Shown here piece after piece: positions 8,014-15,615 of a stretch of 64,000 bases of DNA. The notes below the pieces were generated by a model. That model had not been told where the DNA came from, made no database searches, and saw only the letters and a list, made by a program, of their open reading frames with translations. Made by a program: the position numbers and the translations under genes. This stretch comes from Kribbella sp. NBC_00382 (GTDB lineage: Bacteria; Actinomycetota; Actinomycetes; Propionibacteriales; Kribbellaceae): NCBI RefSeq assembly GCF_036067295.1, contig NZ_CP107954.1, positions 6,014,001-6,078,000 on the forward strand. Direction: 5' to 3'. Each line of letters starts with the position of its first letter. The first letter of the stretch is position 1.

Positions 8014-8774
8014 TGCGGATCACCTGGTGGGGGCACAGCAGCACCACCATCGAGGAGAACGGCACCCGGCTTCTGACGGACCCGGTGCTGACCTCCCGGA
8101 TCGCGCACGTCCGCCGCCGTCGCGGCCCAGCGCCGACGCCCGAGGCCGGCCGGTGTGACGCAGTACTGGTGTCGCACATGCATGCCGATCATCTGCATCT
8201 GACGTCGTTTCCGAAGGTGTCGCCGGATGCCGCGTTGGTCGTACCGCGGGGTGCGGCCAAGCTGATCGAGGCCCACAGCGGCTCGTTCTACTCGGACCGT
8301 TGCATCGAGGTTGCCCCCGGCAACCAGCTGCGGATCGGCAAGCTCGACATCACCGTCGTCACCGCCGACCATGACGGCCGGCGGCTGCCTTGGTCGGCGC
8401 ATCGCGGACCGGCCCTCGGCTTCCGCGTCGAGGGTTCGCCGAGCGTCTGGTTCGCAGGAGACACCGACCTTTACGACGGCCTGGCGGCTGAGGTGTCCCC
8501 AGTGGATCTGGCGCTCGTGCCGGTCGGTGGCTGGGGACCGTCGCTCGGGCCGGGTCACCTCGACCCGGTACGGGCTGCCGAGGCGGTACGCCGGGTCGGT
8601 GCGCGGATCGCGATTCCGGTGCATTTCGGGACGTTCTGGCCGATCGGGTGCGACCGGTTGCGGCCGGATCTGTTCCTGCCGCCGGGGGAGGAGTTCAAGA
8701 AGGAGATGGCCTCGGTGGACTCCGCCGTCAACGTGGAGCTGCTCGTGCCAGGGGAGTCGACGAATGTTGAGTGA
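8013..8774 (+). CDS. MBL-fold metallo-hydrolase (UlaG-like)
   Basis: A 253-residue metallo-beta-lactamase-fold protein. The zinc motif HMHADH is at about residue 53-58, with further ligands in AGDTDLYDG and in VPVHFGTFWP. The start MRITWWGHSSTTIE is typical of the UlaG/ComA-like branch that hydrolyses phosphoesters or lactones. It starts at GTG 8013, overlapping the preceding TAG by one base, and its end overlaps the DedA gene by 11 bp, so the three genes are translationally linked. The substrate is unknown. Confidence 0.85.
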   Translation: MRITWWGHSSTTIEENGTRLLTDPVLTSRIAHVRRRRGPAPTPEAGRCDAVLVSHMHADHLHLTSFPKVSPDAALVVPRGAAKLIEAHSGSFYSDRCIEVAPGNQLRIGKLDITVVTADHDGRRLPWSAHRGPALGFRVEGSPSVWFAGDTDLYDGLAAEVSPVDLALVPVGGWGPSLGPGHLDPVRAAEAVRRVGARIAIPVHFGTFWPIGCDRLRPDLFLPPGEEFKKEMASVDSAVNVELLVPGESTNVE

Positions 8775-9372
8775 TGACTTCGGTTGGGTGTACCTGGCTG
8801 CGCTGGCCGGTGCGGTGCTGATCGGTGCGGTACTGCCGATCCTGCCGACCGGTGCGGCGGTGTCGGCGGGCGCGGTGCTGGCGTCGCACAGCAATCCGAT
8901 CGGGCTGGTGGGAGTACTGATCGCTGGTGCCGGTGGTGCGTACGTGGGCGATTTGATCGTGTACGCCGGTTGCCGGGCGGGCGGGGAGAAGCTCGCCAAG
9001 CGGATCGGGTGGCTGCGGAACAACGCGTCGCTCGATGCGCTGCGGGTGCGGCTGGCGGAGCATGAGATCACTGTGTTGCTGACGTCACGGCTGATACCCG
9101 GCGGGCGGGTGCCGGTGCTGCTGGCGGCCGGGCTGGCGGGGTATCGGTGGCACCGGTTCGCTGTGGTGGATCTGATCTCGTCGTCGTTGTGGGCCGTCGT
9201 CTACATGGCCATCGGGTTGCTTGGGTATGCGTTGTTCCCGAAGCCTTGGCAGGGCGTGGTCGCCGCGATCGCGCTGGTGCTGCTGACCACGGTGGTCAGC
9301 AGCCTGATCCAGCGCTGGCGGAAGAAGTCTGCCGCCGCGAAGCAGCCGACGGGCGAGCCGGTCACCGACTGA
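8764..9372 (+). CDS. DedA family membrane protein
   Basis: A 202-residue integral membrane protein. ATG 8764 is chosen because GGGGAG at 8751-8756 lies 7 bases upstream. The sequence shows the DedA/SNARE-associated pattern: a hydrophobic first segment, the conserved stretch GDLIVYAGCRAGGEKL, and the R-x-x-P-G-G-R motif (SRLIPGGRVPVLLAAG) around residues 112-125, followed by hydrophobic segments. DedA proteins are linked to lipid-carrier recycling (undecaprenyl phosphate) and membrane homeostasis. The coupling to a phosphodiesterase and an MBL hydrolase is consistent with an envelope-lipid phosphate role, which is inference. Confidence 0.82.
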   Translation: MLSDDFGWVYLAALAGAVLIGAVLPILPTGAAVSAGAVLASHSNPIGLVGVLIAGAGGAYVGDLIVYAGCRAGGEKLAKRIGWLRNNASLDALRVRLAEHEITVLLTSRLIPGGRVPVLLAAGLAGYRWHRFAVVDLISSSLWAVVYMAIGLLGYALFPKPWQGVVAAIALVLLTTVVSSLIQRWRKKSAAAKQPTGEPVTD

Positions 9373-9395
9373 GTCGGCGACGGTCGCATCTGCGG

Positions 9396-10037
9396 TTACA
9401 TTCCGAAGGACGCTGCCTGGAGCCGCTCGACTGCGCCCGGCTCGCCGTCCAGGCTGACCTGGGCGACCGGCTGGCGGCCGAAGCAGAACAGGACCAGTTC
9501 GACCGGCTCGCCGGTGATCGTGACCGAGCCGTCGGCGGTGGGCTTCTTGGCGACCGACTCACTGCCGTCCGGCAGGCGGAGTACGAGCCCGGTGGGTGCC
9601 TTGCGGGTCATCGACTTGGCAGCAAGCTTCACCAGCCGCCACAGCCCTTGCTGCTGCTCGGCGGGCAGCTCCCGGACGGTGAAGTCGGGGACCGCGCGGC
9701 GGACATCCTCGTGGTGCACCAGGTACTCGCTGGTGTTGAGGTTGTGCCCGAGGCGGGGGATGCCGTAGATCGAGAGCCGCGGCGGCCCGTTGCGGACCTT
9801 GTCGACGACGCCGGTGAAGCCGAACTTCGCCTTCGCCTGCTCCATCCGGCGAGCCGTCGTGTCGGCCAGCCCGGCGATCATGATGCCCGGCTGCGCGATC
9901 GGATCGTTCTCCCGGACGTACAGGTGGGCCGCGAGATCGGCCGTCGTCCACCCCTCGCACAGTGTCGGCTGGTCAGGCCCGACTTGGTCGAACAGGTCAC
10001 ACAGGGCGAGTCGTTCTACCTTGCTGTAGTCGGTCAC
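9396..10037 (-). CDS. TIGR03085-type metal-binding protein (DinB/maleylpyruvate isomerase fold)
   Basis: A 213-residue protein starting MTDYSKVERLALCDLFDQ. It has the four-helix DinB/MDMPI layout with metal-ligand candidates in CEGWTTADLAAHLYVRE and YLVHHEDVRRA, which match the actinobacterial TIGR03085 family. These proteins may be mycothiol-dependent enzymes, but the reaction is not established. GTG 10037 is preceded after 6 bases by a TACGAT box and no ribosome-binding site, so the mRNA is probably leaderless. Convergent with the DedA gene, 23 bp apart. Confidence 0.78.
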   Translation of the reverse strand: MTDYSKVERLALCDLFDQVGPDQPTLCEGWTTADLAAHLYVRENDPIAQPGIMIAGLADTTARRMEQAKAKFGFTGVVDKVRNGPPRLSIYGIPRLGHNLNTSEYLVHHEDVRRAVPDFTVRELPAEQQQGLWRLVKLAAKSMTRKAPTGLVLRLPDGSESVAKKPTADGSVTITGEPVELVLFCFGRQPVAQVSLDGEPGAVERLQAASFGM

Positions 10038-10043
10038 AACTCG

Positions 10044-10049
10044 ATCGTA
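10044..10049 (-). promoter_or_regulatory. -10 box TACGAT, leaderless start
   Basis: Minus-strand TACGAT ends 6 nt before GTG 10037; no Shine-Dalgarno sequence intervenes. A TTGACA lies further upstream (10073-10078) but the 23-nt spacing is too long for a standard pair. Confidence 0.45.
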
Positions 10050-10136
10050 ACTGTCGGAAACCAGTGGCAGAATGTCAATCGTTGTCAGTCTCGTGGCTGG
10101 CTACGGTCCTGACAGTGTCGTCCTAAGGATGTTTGC

Positions 10137-11990
10137 GTGCCACAGCCGAAGGTTCCCAGCAAGGGGAGCGTGACCCGGCGAGGGTTCGCGGTCCTGCGAG
10201 TGGCGATCTGGGAAGAGCCGTGGGTCTTCACCTGGTCGGTGGCCGCGAGCGCGCTGTACGGCGCGATGACGGTCGCCGACGGCTGGGGGCTGGGCTGGGC
10301 GACCGACCACGTGATCCGGCCGGCGCTGGAGCGGGGCGACACCACCTTCGGCGCCGTCGCCTCGCTGATCGCGTTGTTCCTCGGGATCGCGATCCTGCGG
10401 GCCATCGGCGTGGTCGGCCGGCGGATCGGGGCCGGCGTGATGCAGTACCGGCTGCAGGCGACGTACCGGCGCCGGGTCACCCGGCAGTACCTGAAGCTGC
10501 CGCTGGAGTGGCACCACAAGCACCCGACCGGCCAGCTGCTGTCCAACGCGAACGCGGACGTCGAGTCGACCTGGTACCCGATCGCCCCGCTGCCGATGGC
10601 GGTCGGGGTGATCGCGATGCTCGGCTTCGCCATCGCCGCGATGTTCGCCGCGGACGTCTGGCTCGCGCTCGTCGGCTGCCTGGTCTTCCCGCTCGTCTTC
10701 GTCGCGAACGTGATCTTCCAGCGCACTCTGCAGCCGCTCGCCACCCGCGCCCAAGAGCTTCGCGCCGACGTTTCCGAGGTCGCGCACGAGTCCTTCGACG
10801 GTGCCCTGGTGGTCAAGACGCTGGGTCGCGAGGCGGCCGAGACCGAGCGCTTCCGCGGGCCGACCAACGCTTTGCGCGACGCGAACATCGCGGTCAACAG
10901 GGCACGCGGCGCGTTCGACCCGGTGATCGAAGGGTTGCCGCGGGTCGGCGTACTGGCGGTGCTGCTGGTCGGGGTCGGGCGGGTTCGCTCGGGCGCGGCC
11001 GATGCGGGTGATGTGGTGCAGGTGGCGTTCCTGTTCACGCTGATCGGCTTCCCGATCCGGGCGTTGGGTTGGGTGCTTGGTGAGCTGCCGCGGTCGGTCG
11101 TCGGGTGGGATCGAGTGCAGCGCGTGCTCACGGCTGAGGGCGGGATGGAGTACGGCTCGCTGAAGCTCACAGCGGCGTCGGCGGCCCGGCTCGAGGTGAC
11201 CGACGTGCGCTTCGGGTATCTCCCCGATCGCGACGTGCTCGCCGGGGTCGACTTCGTGGTCGAGCCCGGGCGGACGGTGGCTGTCGTCGGGCCTACGGGG
11301 TCCGGGAAGTCGACGATGACGACGCTGCTCACTCGGCTGGTCGATCCCGAGGAGGGATCGGTCGTAGTCGACGGGCTGGACTTGCGGGAGCTGGCTCGCG
11401 ACGAGCTGGCCGGGTCCGTGGCGCTGGTCGCGCAGACCGCTTGGCTGTTCGACGACACGATCCGAGGCAACATCACGCTCGGCGGGGAGTACTCCGACGA
11501 GGACGTCTGGGACGCGTTGCGGATCGCGCAGGGCGACGGCTTTGTGAAGTCCTTGCCGCACGGGCTCGACACGAAGGTGGGGGAGCGCGGGACGACATTG
11601 TCCGGTGGGCAGCGGCAGCGGATCGCGCTGGCCCGGGCTCTGGTCCGGCGGCCGCGCTTGCTGATCCTCGACGACGCGACCAGTGCGGTTGATCCGCAGG
11701 TCGAGGCACGGATTCTCGCGGGGTTGCGGACCGCAGTACAGGGTGCCGAAGCGGCGACGACGGTGTTGGTGATCGCCTATCGCAAGGCGACGATCTCGCT
11801 GGCCGACGAGGTGCTGTTCCTGGACGAAGGGCGGATCGTCGACCAGGGGACGCATGTCGAGCTGCAGGAGCGCTCGGCGGCGTACCGGGACCTGGTGGAC
11901 GCGTACGAGAAGGATGCGGCGCGGCGTGAGGAAGAGGCCGCGCTCGAAGCAGAACTTGATGATCTCGACTCCGAAGGAGCGTCCGCGTGA
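10137..11990 (+). CDS. ABC exporter half-transporter, degenerate ATPase site subunit
   Basis: A 617-residue fusion of a six-helix membrane domain (about 30-310) and a nucleotide-binding domain. Walker A is GPTGSGKST and the signature is a canonical LSGGQRQR. The Walker B carboxylate is Asp instead of Glu (LILDDATSAVD), and the H-loop His is replaced by Tyr (VIAYRKATI). These are the marks of the non-catalytic partner of heterodimeric exporters. It starts at GTG 10137 after AAGGA and overlaps the next gene by 4 bp (GTGA). The exported substrate is unknown; multidrug or lipid export is usual for the class. Confidence 0.88.
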   Translation: MPQPKVPSKGSVTRRGFAVLRVAIWEEPWVFTWSVAASALYGAMTVADGWGLGWATDHVIRPALERGDTTFGAVASLIALFLGIAILRAIGVVGRRIGAGVMQYRLQATYRRRVTRQYLKLPLEWHHKHPTGQLLSNANADVESTWYPIAPLPMAVGVIAMLGFAIAAMFAADVWLALVGCLVFPLVFVANVIFQRTLQPLATRAQELRADVSEVAHESFDGALVVKTLGREAAETERFRGPTNALRDANIAVNRARGAFDPVIEGLPRVGVLAVLLVGVGRVRSGAADAGDVVQVAFLFTLIGFPIRALGWVLGELPRSVVGWDRVQRVLTAEGGMEYGSLKLTAASAARLEVTDVRFGYLPDRDVLAGVDFVVEPGRTVAVVGPTGSGKSTMTTLLTRLVDPEEGSVVVDGLDLRELARDELAGSVALVAQTAWLFDDTIRGNITLGGEYSDEDVWDALRIAQGDGFVKSLPHGLDTKVGERGTTLSGGQRQRIALARALVRRPRLLILDDATSAVDPQVEARILAGLRTAVQGAEAATTVLVIAYRKATISLADEVLFLDEGRIVDQGTHVELQERSAAYRDLVDAYEKDAARREEEAALEAELDDLDSEGASA

Positions 11991-13783
11991 GCGCCGTATC
12001 GTCCAGCCGACTCGATGCCGGCGACAACGCGGGCGGCCTGGAGACGCTTCGCCAGGGGCTGCGGGTGTCGCCGGAGCTGGCGCGTGGCTGGTGGATCACG
12101 GGGTTGCTCGCGCTGACGATGACCGGCGGGCGGATCGTCGTACCGATCGCTGTGCAGCAGACCATCGACAAGGGGTTGTCGGGTCCCGGTGGGCCGGACA
12201 TGTCGTTCGTGGCGTGGATGTGCGTGGCGTGTTTCGGCGGCGTGCTGGTGACGGCGTTCGCGTCGTACCTGACGACGGTGCGGCTCGCGACGAACTCCGA
12301 GCGCGGGCTGGCGACGATGCGGATCAAGGCGTTCCGGCACGTGCACGACCTGCCGGTACTGACGCAGAGCACCGAGCGCCGGGGTGCGCTGGTCAGCCGG
12401 GTGACGTCCGATGTGGACACGGTGTCGCAGTTCCTGCAGTTCGGCGGGTTCATCTTCCTGGTCAGCATCGGGCAGATGCTGCTCGCGACCGTGGTGATGT
12501 TCGTGTACTCATGGCAGTTGGCGCTGGTCGTGCTGATCTGCTTCGTGCCGTTGTTCGCCAGCCTGAAGTTCCTGCAGCGGTTGATGTCCGCGGCGTACGG
12601 CGTGGTCCGGGCGAAGGTCGGCGAGATGCTGTCCGCGATCGCGGAGCCGGTGGTCGGGGCGCAGGTCGTCCGTGCGTATGCGATCGAGAAGCGCACGCAG
12701 GAGCGGATCGACGCGTCGATCGAGGACTACCGCAAGACGGCGACCAAGGCGCAGGCGATCACCGGGATCACGTTCTCGATCGGTGGCCTGGCGGCGGGGC
12801 TGGCGAATGCCGGCGTACTGACCGCAGGGGTGCTGCTCGGGGTGGACGGTCACGCGACGCTGGGCGAGATCCTGGCGTTCATGTTCCTGGTCGCGTTGTT
12901 CTCCGACCCGGTGCAGATCGCGACCCAGGTGCTGACCGACGCGCAGAGCGCCTTCGCCGGCTGGCGCCGGGTGCTCGGCGTGATCGCGACGCCAGCTGAT
13001 GTGGTCGATCCGGGTGAGGACGGTGTGCATCAGGAGCGTGGTCCGGTGACGGTTGAGTTCCGCGATGTGAACTTCGCCTATCCCGACGGGGAGCTGGTAC
13101 TTCGTGATGTCGACGTCCGGATCGAGCCGCATCGCCGGGTGGCGGTGGTCGGCGAGACCGGGTCGGGCAAGACGACGTTCGCCAAGCTGCTCACGCGGTT
13201 GATGGATCCGACGTCGGGCGCGGTACTGCTCGACGGGGTGAACGCGCGTGAGATCGCGTTCGCGTCTTTGCGTGAGCGGGTGGTGATGGTGCCGCAGGAC
13301 GGTTATCTGTTCGACTCGTCCCTGGCCGAGAACGTCCGCTTCGGCCGCCCCGAGGTCACCGACGCCCAACTGCTGGACGCCTTCGAGTCGCTAGGCCTCA
13401 CCGACTGGCTGGAATCCCTGCCCGACGGCCTCGACTCCCCAGTCGGCCAACGCGGCGAATCCCTCTCAGCCGGCGAACGCCAGCTGGTAGCCCTCGTCCG
13501 AGCCAACATCGCCGACCCGGACCTCCTGGTCCTGGACGAAGCAACCTCAGCCGTAGACCCCGGCACCGAAGTCCGAGTCAACGCCGCCCTGGAACGCCTG
13601 ATGACCGGCCGAACCTCAGTCACCATCGCCCACCGCCTCTCCACCGCCGAAGCCGCCGACGAAATCCTCGTCTTCGACGACGGCCGAGTAGTAGAACGAG
13701 GCCCCCACGCCGAGTTGGTGGTTGCCGGCGGCGTCTACACCAACCTCCACGACAGCTGGATAGCCCAACGCTCAGCCCTCTAG
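11987..13783 (+). CDS. ABC exporter half-transporter, catalytic ATPase site subunit
   Basis: A 598-residue partner of the preceding half-transporter. Walker A is GETGSGKTT, Walker B LLVLDEATSAVD with the catalytic Glu, and the H-loop IAHRLST is intact. Its signature is altered to LSAGERQ. In a head-to-tail dimer its Walker motifs would meet the canonical LSGGQ of the partner (active site), while its own LSAGE would meet the partner's degenerate Walker B. The two genes thus complement each other exactly as expected of a heterodimer such as TM287/288. The 3' third uses noticeably more C-ending and CTC/TCA-type codons than the start. A strong bidirectional terminator follows at 13867-13913. Confidence 0.9.
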   Translation: MSAVSSSRLDAGDNAGGLETLRQGLRVSPELARGWWITGLLALTMTGGRIVVPIAVQQTIDKGLSGPGGPDMSFVAWMCVACFGGVLVTAFASYLTTVRLATNSERGLATMRIKAFRHVHDLPVLTQSTERRGALVSRVTSDVDTVSQFLQFGGFIFLVSIGQMLLATVVMFVYSWQLALVVLICFVPLFASLKFLQRLMSAAYGVVRAKVGEMLSAIAEPVVGAQVVRAYAIEKRTQERIDASIEDYRKTATKAQAITGITFSIGGLAAGLANAGVLTAGVLLGVDGHATLGEILAFMFLVALFSDPVQIATQVLTDAQSAFAGWRRVLGVIATPADVVDPGEDGVHQERGPVTVEFRDVNFAYPDGELVLRDVDVRIEPHRRVAVVGETGSGKTTFAKLLTRLMDPTSGAVLLDGVNAREIAFASLRERVVMVPQDGYLFDSSLAENVRFGRPEVTDAQLLDAFESLGLTDWLESLPDGLDSPVGQRGESLSAGERQLVALVRANIADPDLLVLDEATSAVDPGTEVRVNAALERLMTGRTSVTIAHRLSTAEAADEILVFDDGRVVERGPHAELVVAGGVYTNLHDSWIAQRSAL

Positions 13784-13866
13784 CCCCGCCACCCAGGTCG
13801 GCCCCGCCATCCACGCCAGCTCGGCCTCACGACCCACCACCGGCGGCTCCTGCGTCCACCTCCAAC

Positions 13867-13913
13867 AACAGCATCGCGAGCAGTCGGCGCAGCCGACTGC
13901 TCGCGATGCTGTT
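13867..13913. terminator. bidirectional terminator, 22-bp perfect stem
   Basis: AACAGCATCGCGAGCAGTCGGC (13867-13888) pairs fully with 13892-13913 around a 3-nt loop. It lies between the convergent ABC exporter and HesB-like genes, so it can serve both. TTTC follows on the plus strand. Confidence 0.8.
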
Positions 13914-13933
13914 TCAAGCGAAGAACGAGGTAG

Positions 13934-14254
13934 TTAGTGCGCAGGCGCACTGCCGTTTTCGCGGCCGGCGCCCGGCTGGGGGACGAGGAGGAACTCGACG
14001 CCGCCCTTGTCGTCTACCGCCGCGTCGAGGATCTTGTCGTCTAGTGCGGCCGCCGCGTTGGGCTCCAGGAAGACTCGGGCCCCGCTCTCCTCGACTACCT
14101 GGTCGCCCTGGGCCGGCGACTCGGTCGTGGTCACGGCCAGCGCGGGGTCGGCCGGGTTCTCCTGCGAGATCCGGACCCCGGCACCCTCAGGAGCGCCCTC
14201 GACGCCCGTGATGCTCTTGATCACCAGAGTGGCGTTCTCAGTCAGGGTAAGCAC
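13934..14254 (-). CDS. HesB/IscA-fold protein without cysteines
   Basis: GTG 14254 is chosen because AGGAG (14260-14264) is 5 bases upstream; an ATG at 14269 lies before that site. The 106-residue product (MLTLTENATLVIKSITG, later GVRISQEN and ARVFLEPNAAAALDDKILDA) follows the A-type iron-sulfur carrier fold. The three cysteines that bind the cluster in IscA/ErpA are all missing; in fact the protein has no Cys. It is therefore unlikely to carry an Fe-S cluster. This Cys-free branch is common in actinobacteria under the name HesB-like, with unknown function. Confidence 0.75.
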   Translation of the reverse strand: MLTLTENATLVIKSITGVEGAPEGAGVRISQENPADPALAVTTTESPAQGDQVVEESGARVFLEPNAAAALDDKILDAAVDDKGGVEFLLVPQPGAGRENGSAPAH

Positions 14255-14333
14255 TTGCTCTCCTAGCATCGATTGCGGTGAACCCGCCCCGTGCCCCTTC
14301 GATCGATCCCCAAACAGCCGTCAACAGACGACC

Positions 14334-14386
14334 TTGTGCTTGACCTGAGCATCTGGCGCCGGCTGATTCGCTCAGGTGGAGCACAA
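14334..14386. repeat. imperfect inverted repeat, copy A (3' of AbiEi/DUF559 gene)
   Basis: Left arm 14334-14350 pairs with 14370-14386 over 17 positions, with one mismatch and one G-T pair, around a 19-nt loop. Its right arm, GCTCAGGTGGAGCACAAAG, differs at one base from the right arm of the perfect repeat at 15507-15567. It starts 5 bp after the stop codon at 14392 and may act as that gene's terminator. Confidence 0.7.
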
Positions 14387-14391
14387 AGTGG

Positions 14392-15441
14392 TCATCCCGT
14401 GGCGTCGAGGTCGGGGATGGCCTGGGGGCGCGGCCAGTGGTGGGGGTCGTGGGGGTCGGTGGTCCGCCAGGTGGGCGTGGGGCCGGTACGCCGGGTGCCG
14501 CGGGCGAAAGCGGCTTTCAGGCGCTCGGCGAGTTCGTCTGGACGCAGTACCGCGTCCTCCCAGCCGAAATGGACCAGCTCCAGATCGCGATCGGCGAGCC
14601 GCTGGTCGCGCTCGAAGGCACGCCGGAGGACCCGCCGGCGCTGCTTGACCGTCGGTGCCTCGAACTTCGCCAGGCCATCCGCCTCGGCGATCGTCCGGAA
14701 CTGCGGCCACCAGAAGTCCACCCGCTCCTCGCCCCACCACTGACCGTCCCAGAACTGCGCCTGCAGGACCGGCGCCGGAAGCCCGGCTTCCTCGAAGACA
14801 GCTCGCGCGATCGACTCCAGGGCCGACTCCGATCGGGGGTCGCCGAACGCGATGGCGCGCTGCGCTCTCCGGATACCGGGCCAGCGCCGTTGGCGCCGTA
14901 GTACCAGCTCGAGTTCTTCGCGACGGACCGCGACGGCGAGTGCGTGGTCGACTGTGACGATTGCTTCGGGCAGGGGTAGCTCGCGGGCGAGGTCGACGGT
15001 GGTTCGTGCGATGGAGGTGACCGGCAGGCCGCTGAGGGTTCGCCGGTCGGCGGGTGGCAAGCCGGCGCGGCGTAGTACGAGGTTGTCGCGTTTCTGGTTG
15101 CGCCGGTTCGGGCCTGGTTCGCAGGTGAGCCAGACAGCGGCGGTGGATACCGGTATGTCGGCGGCGCTGCTGCTCCACACGCGCAGGTTGTTCAGCTCGG
15201 CTGCCGTGTGGTGGCTGACGACCGACCGCGGATGCGCGGCCAACGCACAACGGATCTCAGCCAGTCGCCCATCGAGTCCCCCGGCGAGATACCTCCCGTG
15301 GACTCGCTGCAGGCTGCCATTGCGGATCAGGCGTTGTATGTCGTGATCGCGCAGGCCGAGCTCCCGGAGTTGCCCATGGCGCAACGGCTCGTCGAACGCC
15401 GCCCGCAGGCCATCCCGCACCTCCTCCAGAAGCCTCTCCAC
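14392..15441 (-). CDS. AbiEi-like N-terminal domain plus DUF559 (VSR-like nuclease fold) protein
   Basis: GTG 15441 is chosen because GGAGG lies 8 bases upstream and protein similarity seems to start there; the frame stays open further but runs through an inverted repeat. The 349-residue product has an N-terminal winged-helix-like segment of the AbiEi antitoxin type (HGQLRELGLRDHDIQRLI, then GSLQRVHGRYL) and a C-terminal region resembling DUF559/VSR endonuclease folds (ESALESIARAVFEEAGLP, ERVDFWWPQFRTIAEADG, where Asp and Glu could bind metal). Such proteins are frequent and poorly understood in actinobacteria. No toxin gene is adjacent, so a classical type IV toxin-antitoxin pair is not supported. 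Related inverted repeats bracket the gene. Confidence 0.7.
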   Translation of the reverse strand: MERLLEEVRDGLRAAFDEPLRHGQLRELGLRDHDIQRLIRNGSLQRVHGRYLAGGLDGRLAEIRCALAAHPRSVVSHHTAAELNNLRVWSSSAADIPVSTAAVWLTCEPGPNRRNQKRDNLVLRRAGLPPADRRTLSGLPVTSIARTTVDLARELPLPEAIVTVDHALAVAVRREELELVLRRQRRWPGIRRAQRAIAFGDPRSESALESIARAVFEEAGLPAPVLQAQFWDGQWWGEERVDFWWPQFRTIAEADGLAKFEAPTVKQRRRVLRRAFERDQRLADRDLELVHFGWEDAVLRPDELAERLKAAFARGTRRTGPTPTWRTTDPHDPHHWPRPQAIPDLDATG

Positions 15442-15506
15442 CCCAAGATCCTCCCCGCCACCGCCCACCCGCCGCACCCTCGCCTTCCGCAGCCTGTGGA
15501 AAAGCC

Positions 15507-15567
15507 GACTTTGTGCTCCAGCTGAGCAAAACAACCGGTCCGATTTGCTCAGCTGGAGCACAAAGTC
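15507..15567. repeat. perfect 24-bp inverted repeat, copy B (5' of AbiEi/DUF559 gene)
   Basis: Positions 15507-15530 are the exact reverse complement of 15544-15567, with a 13-nt loop. The core GCTCAGCTGGAGCACAAAG recurs in copy A at the other end of the gene. Copy B lies between divergent genes, so a terminator role is unlikely; an operator, a transposition end or a recombination site is possible. Confidence 0.8.
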
Positions 15568-15615
15568 CGCACCGCAGGGAAAGTCGGATGCGTTCTGTCG
15601 GTTGGGTGGTGTGGG

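Noticed and set aside
10101..11855. Minus-strand open frame of more than 580 codons opposite the first ABC half-transporter
   Set aside because: Low-complexity Arg/Asp/Pro/Gln composition and full overlap with a clear ABC exporter gene.
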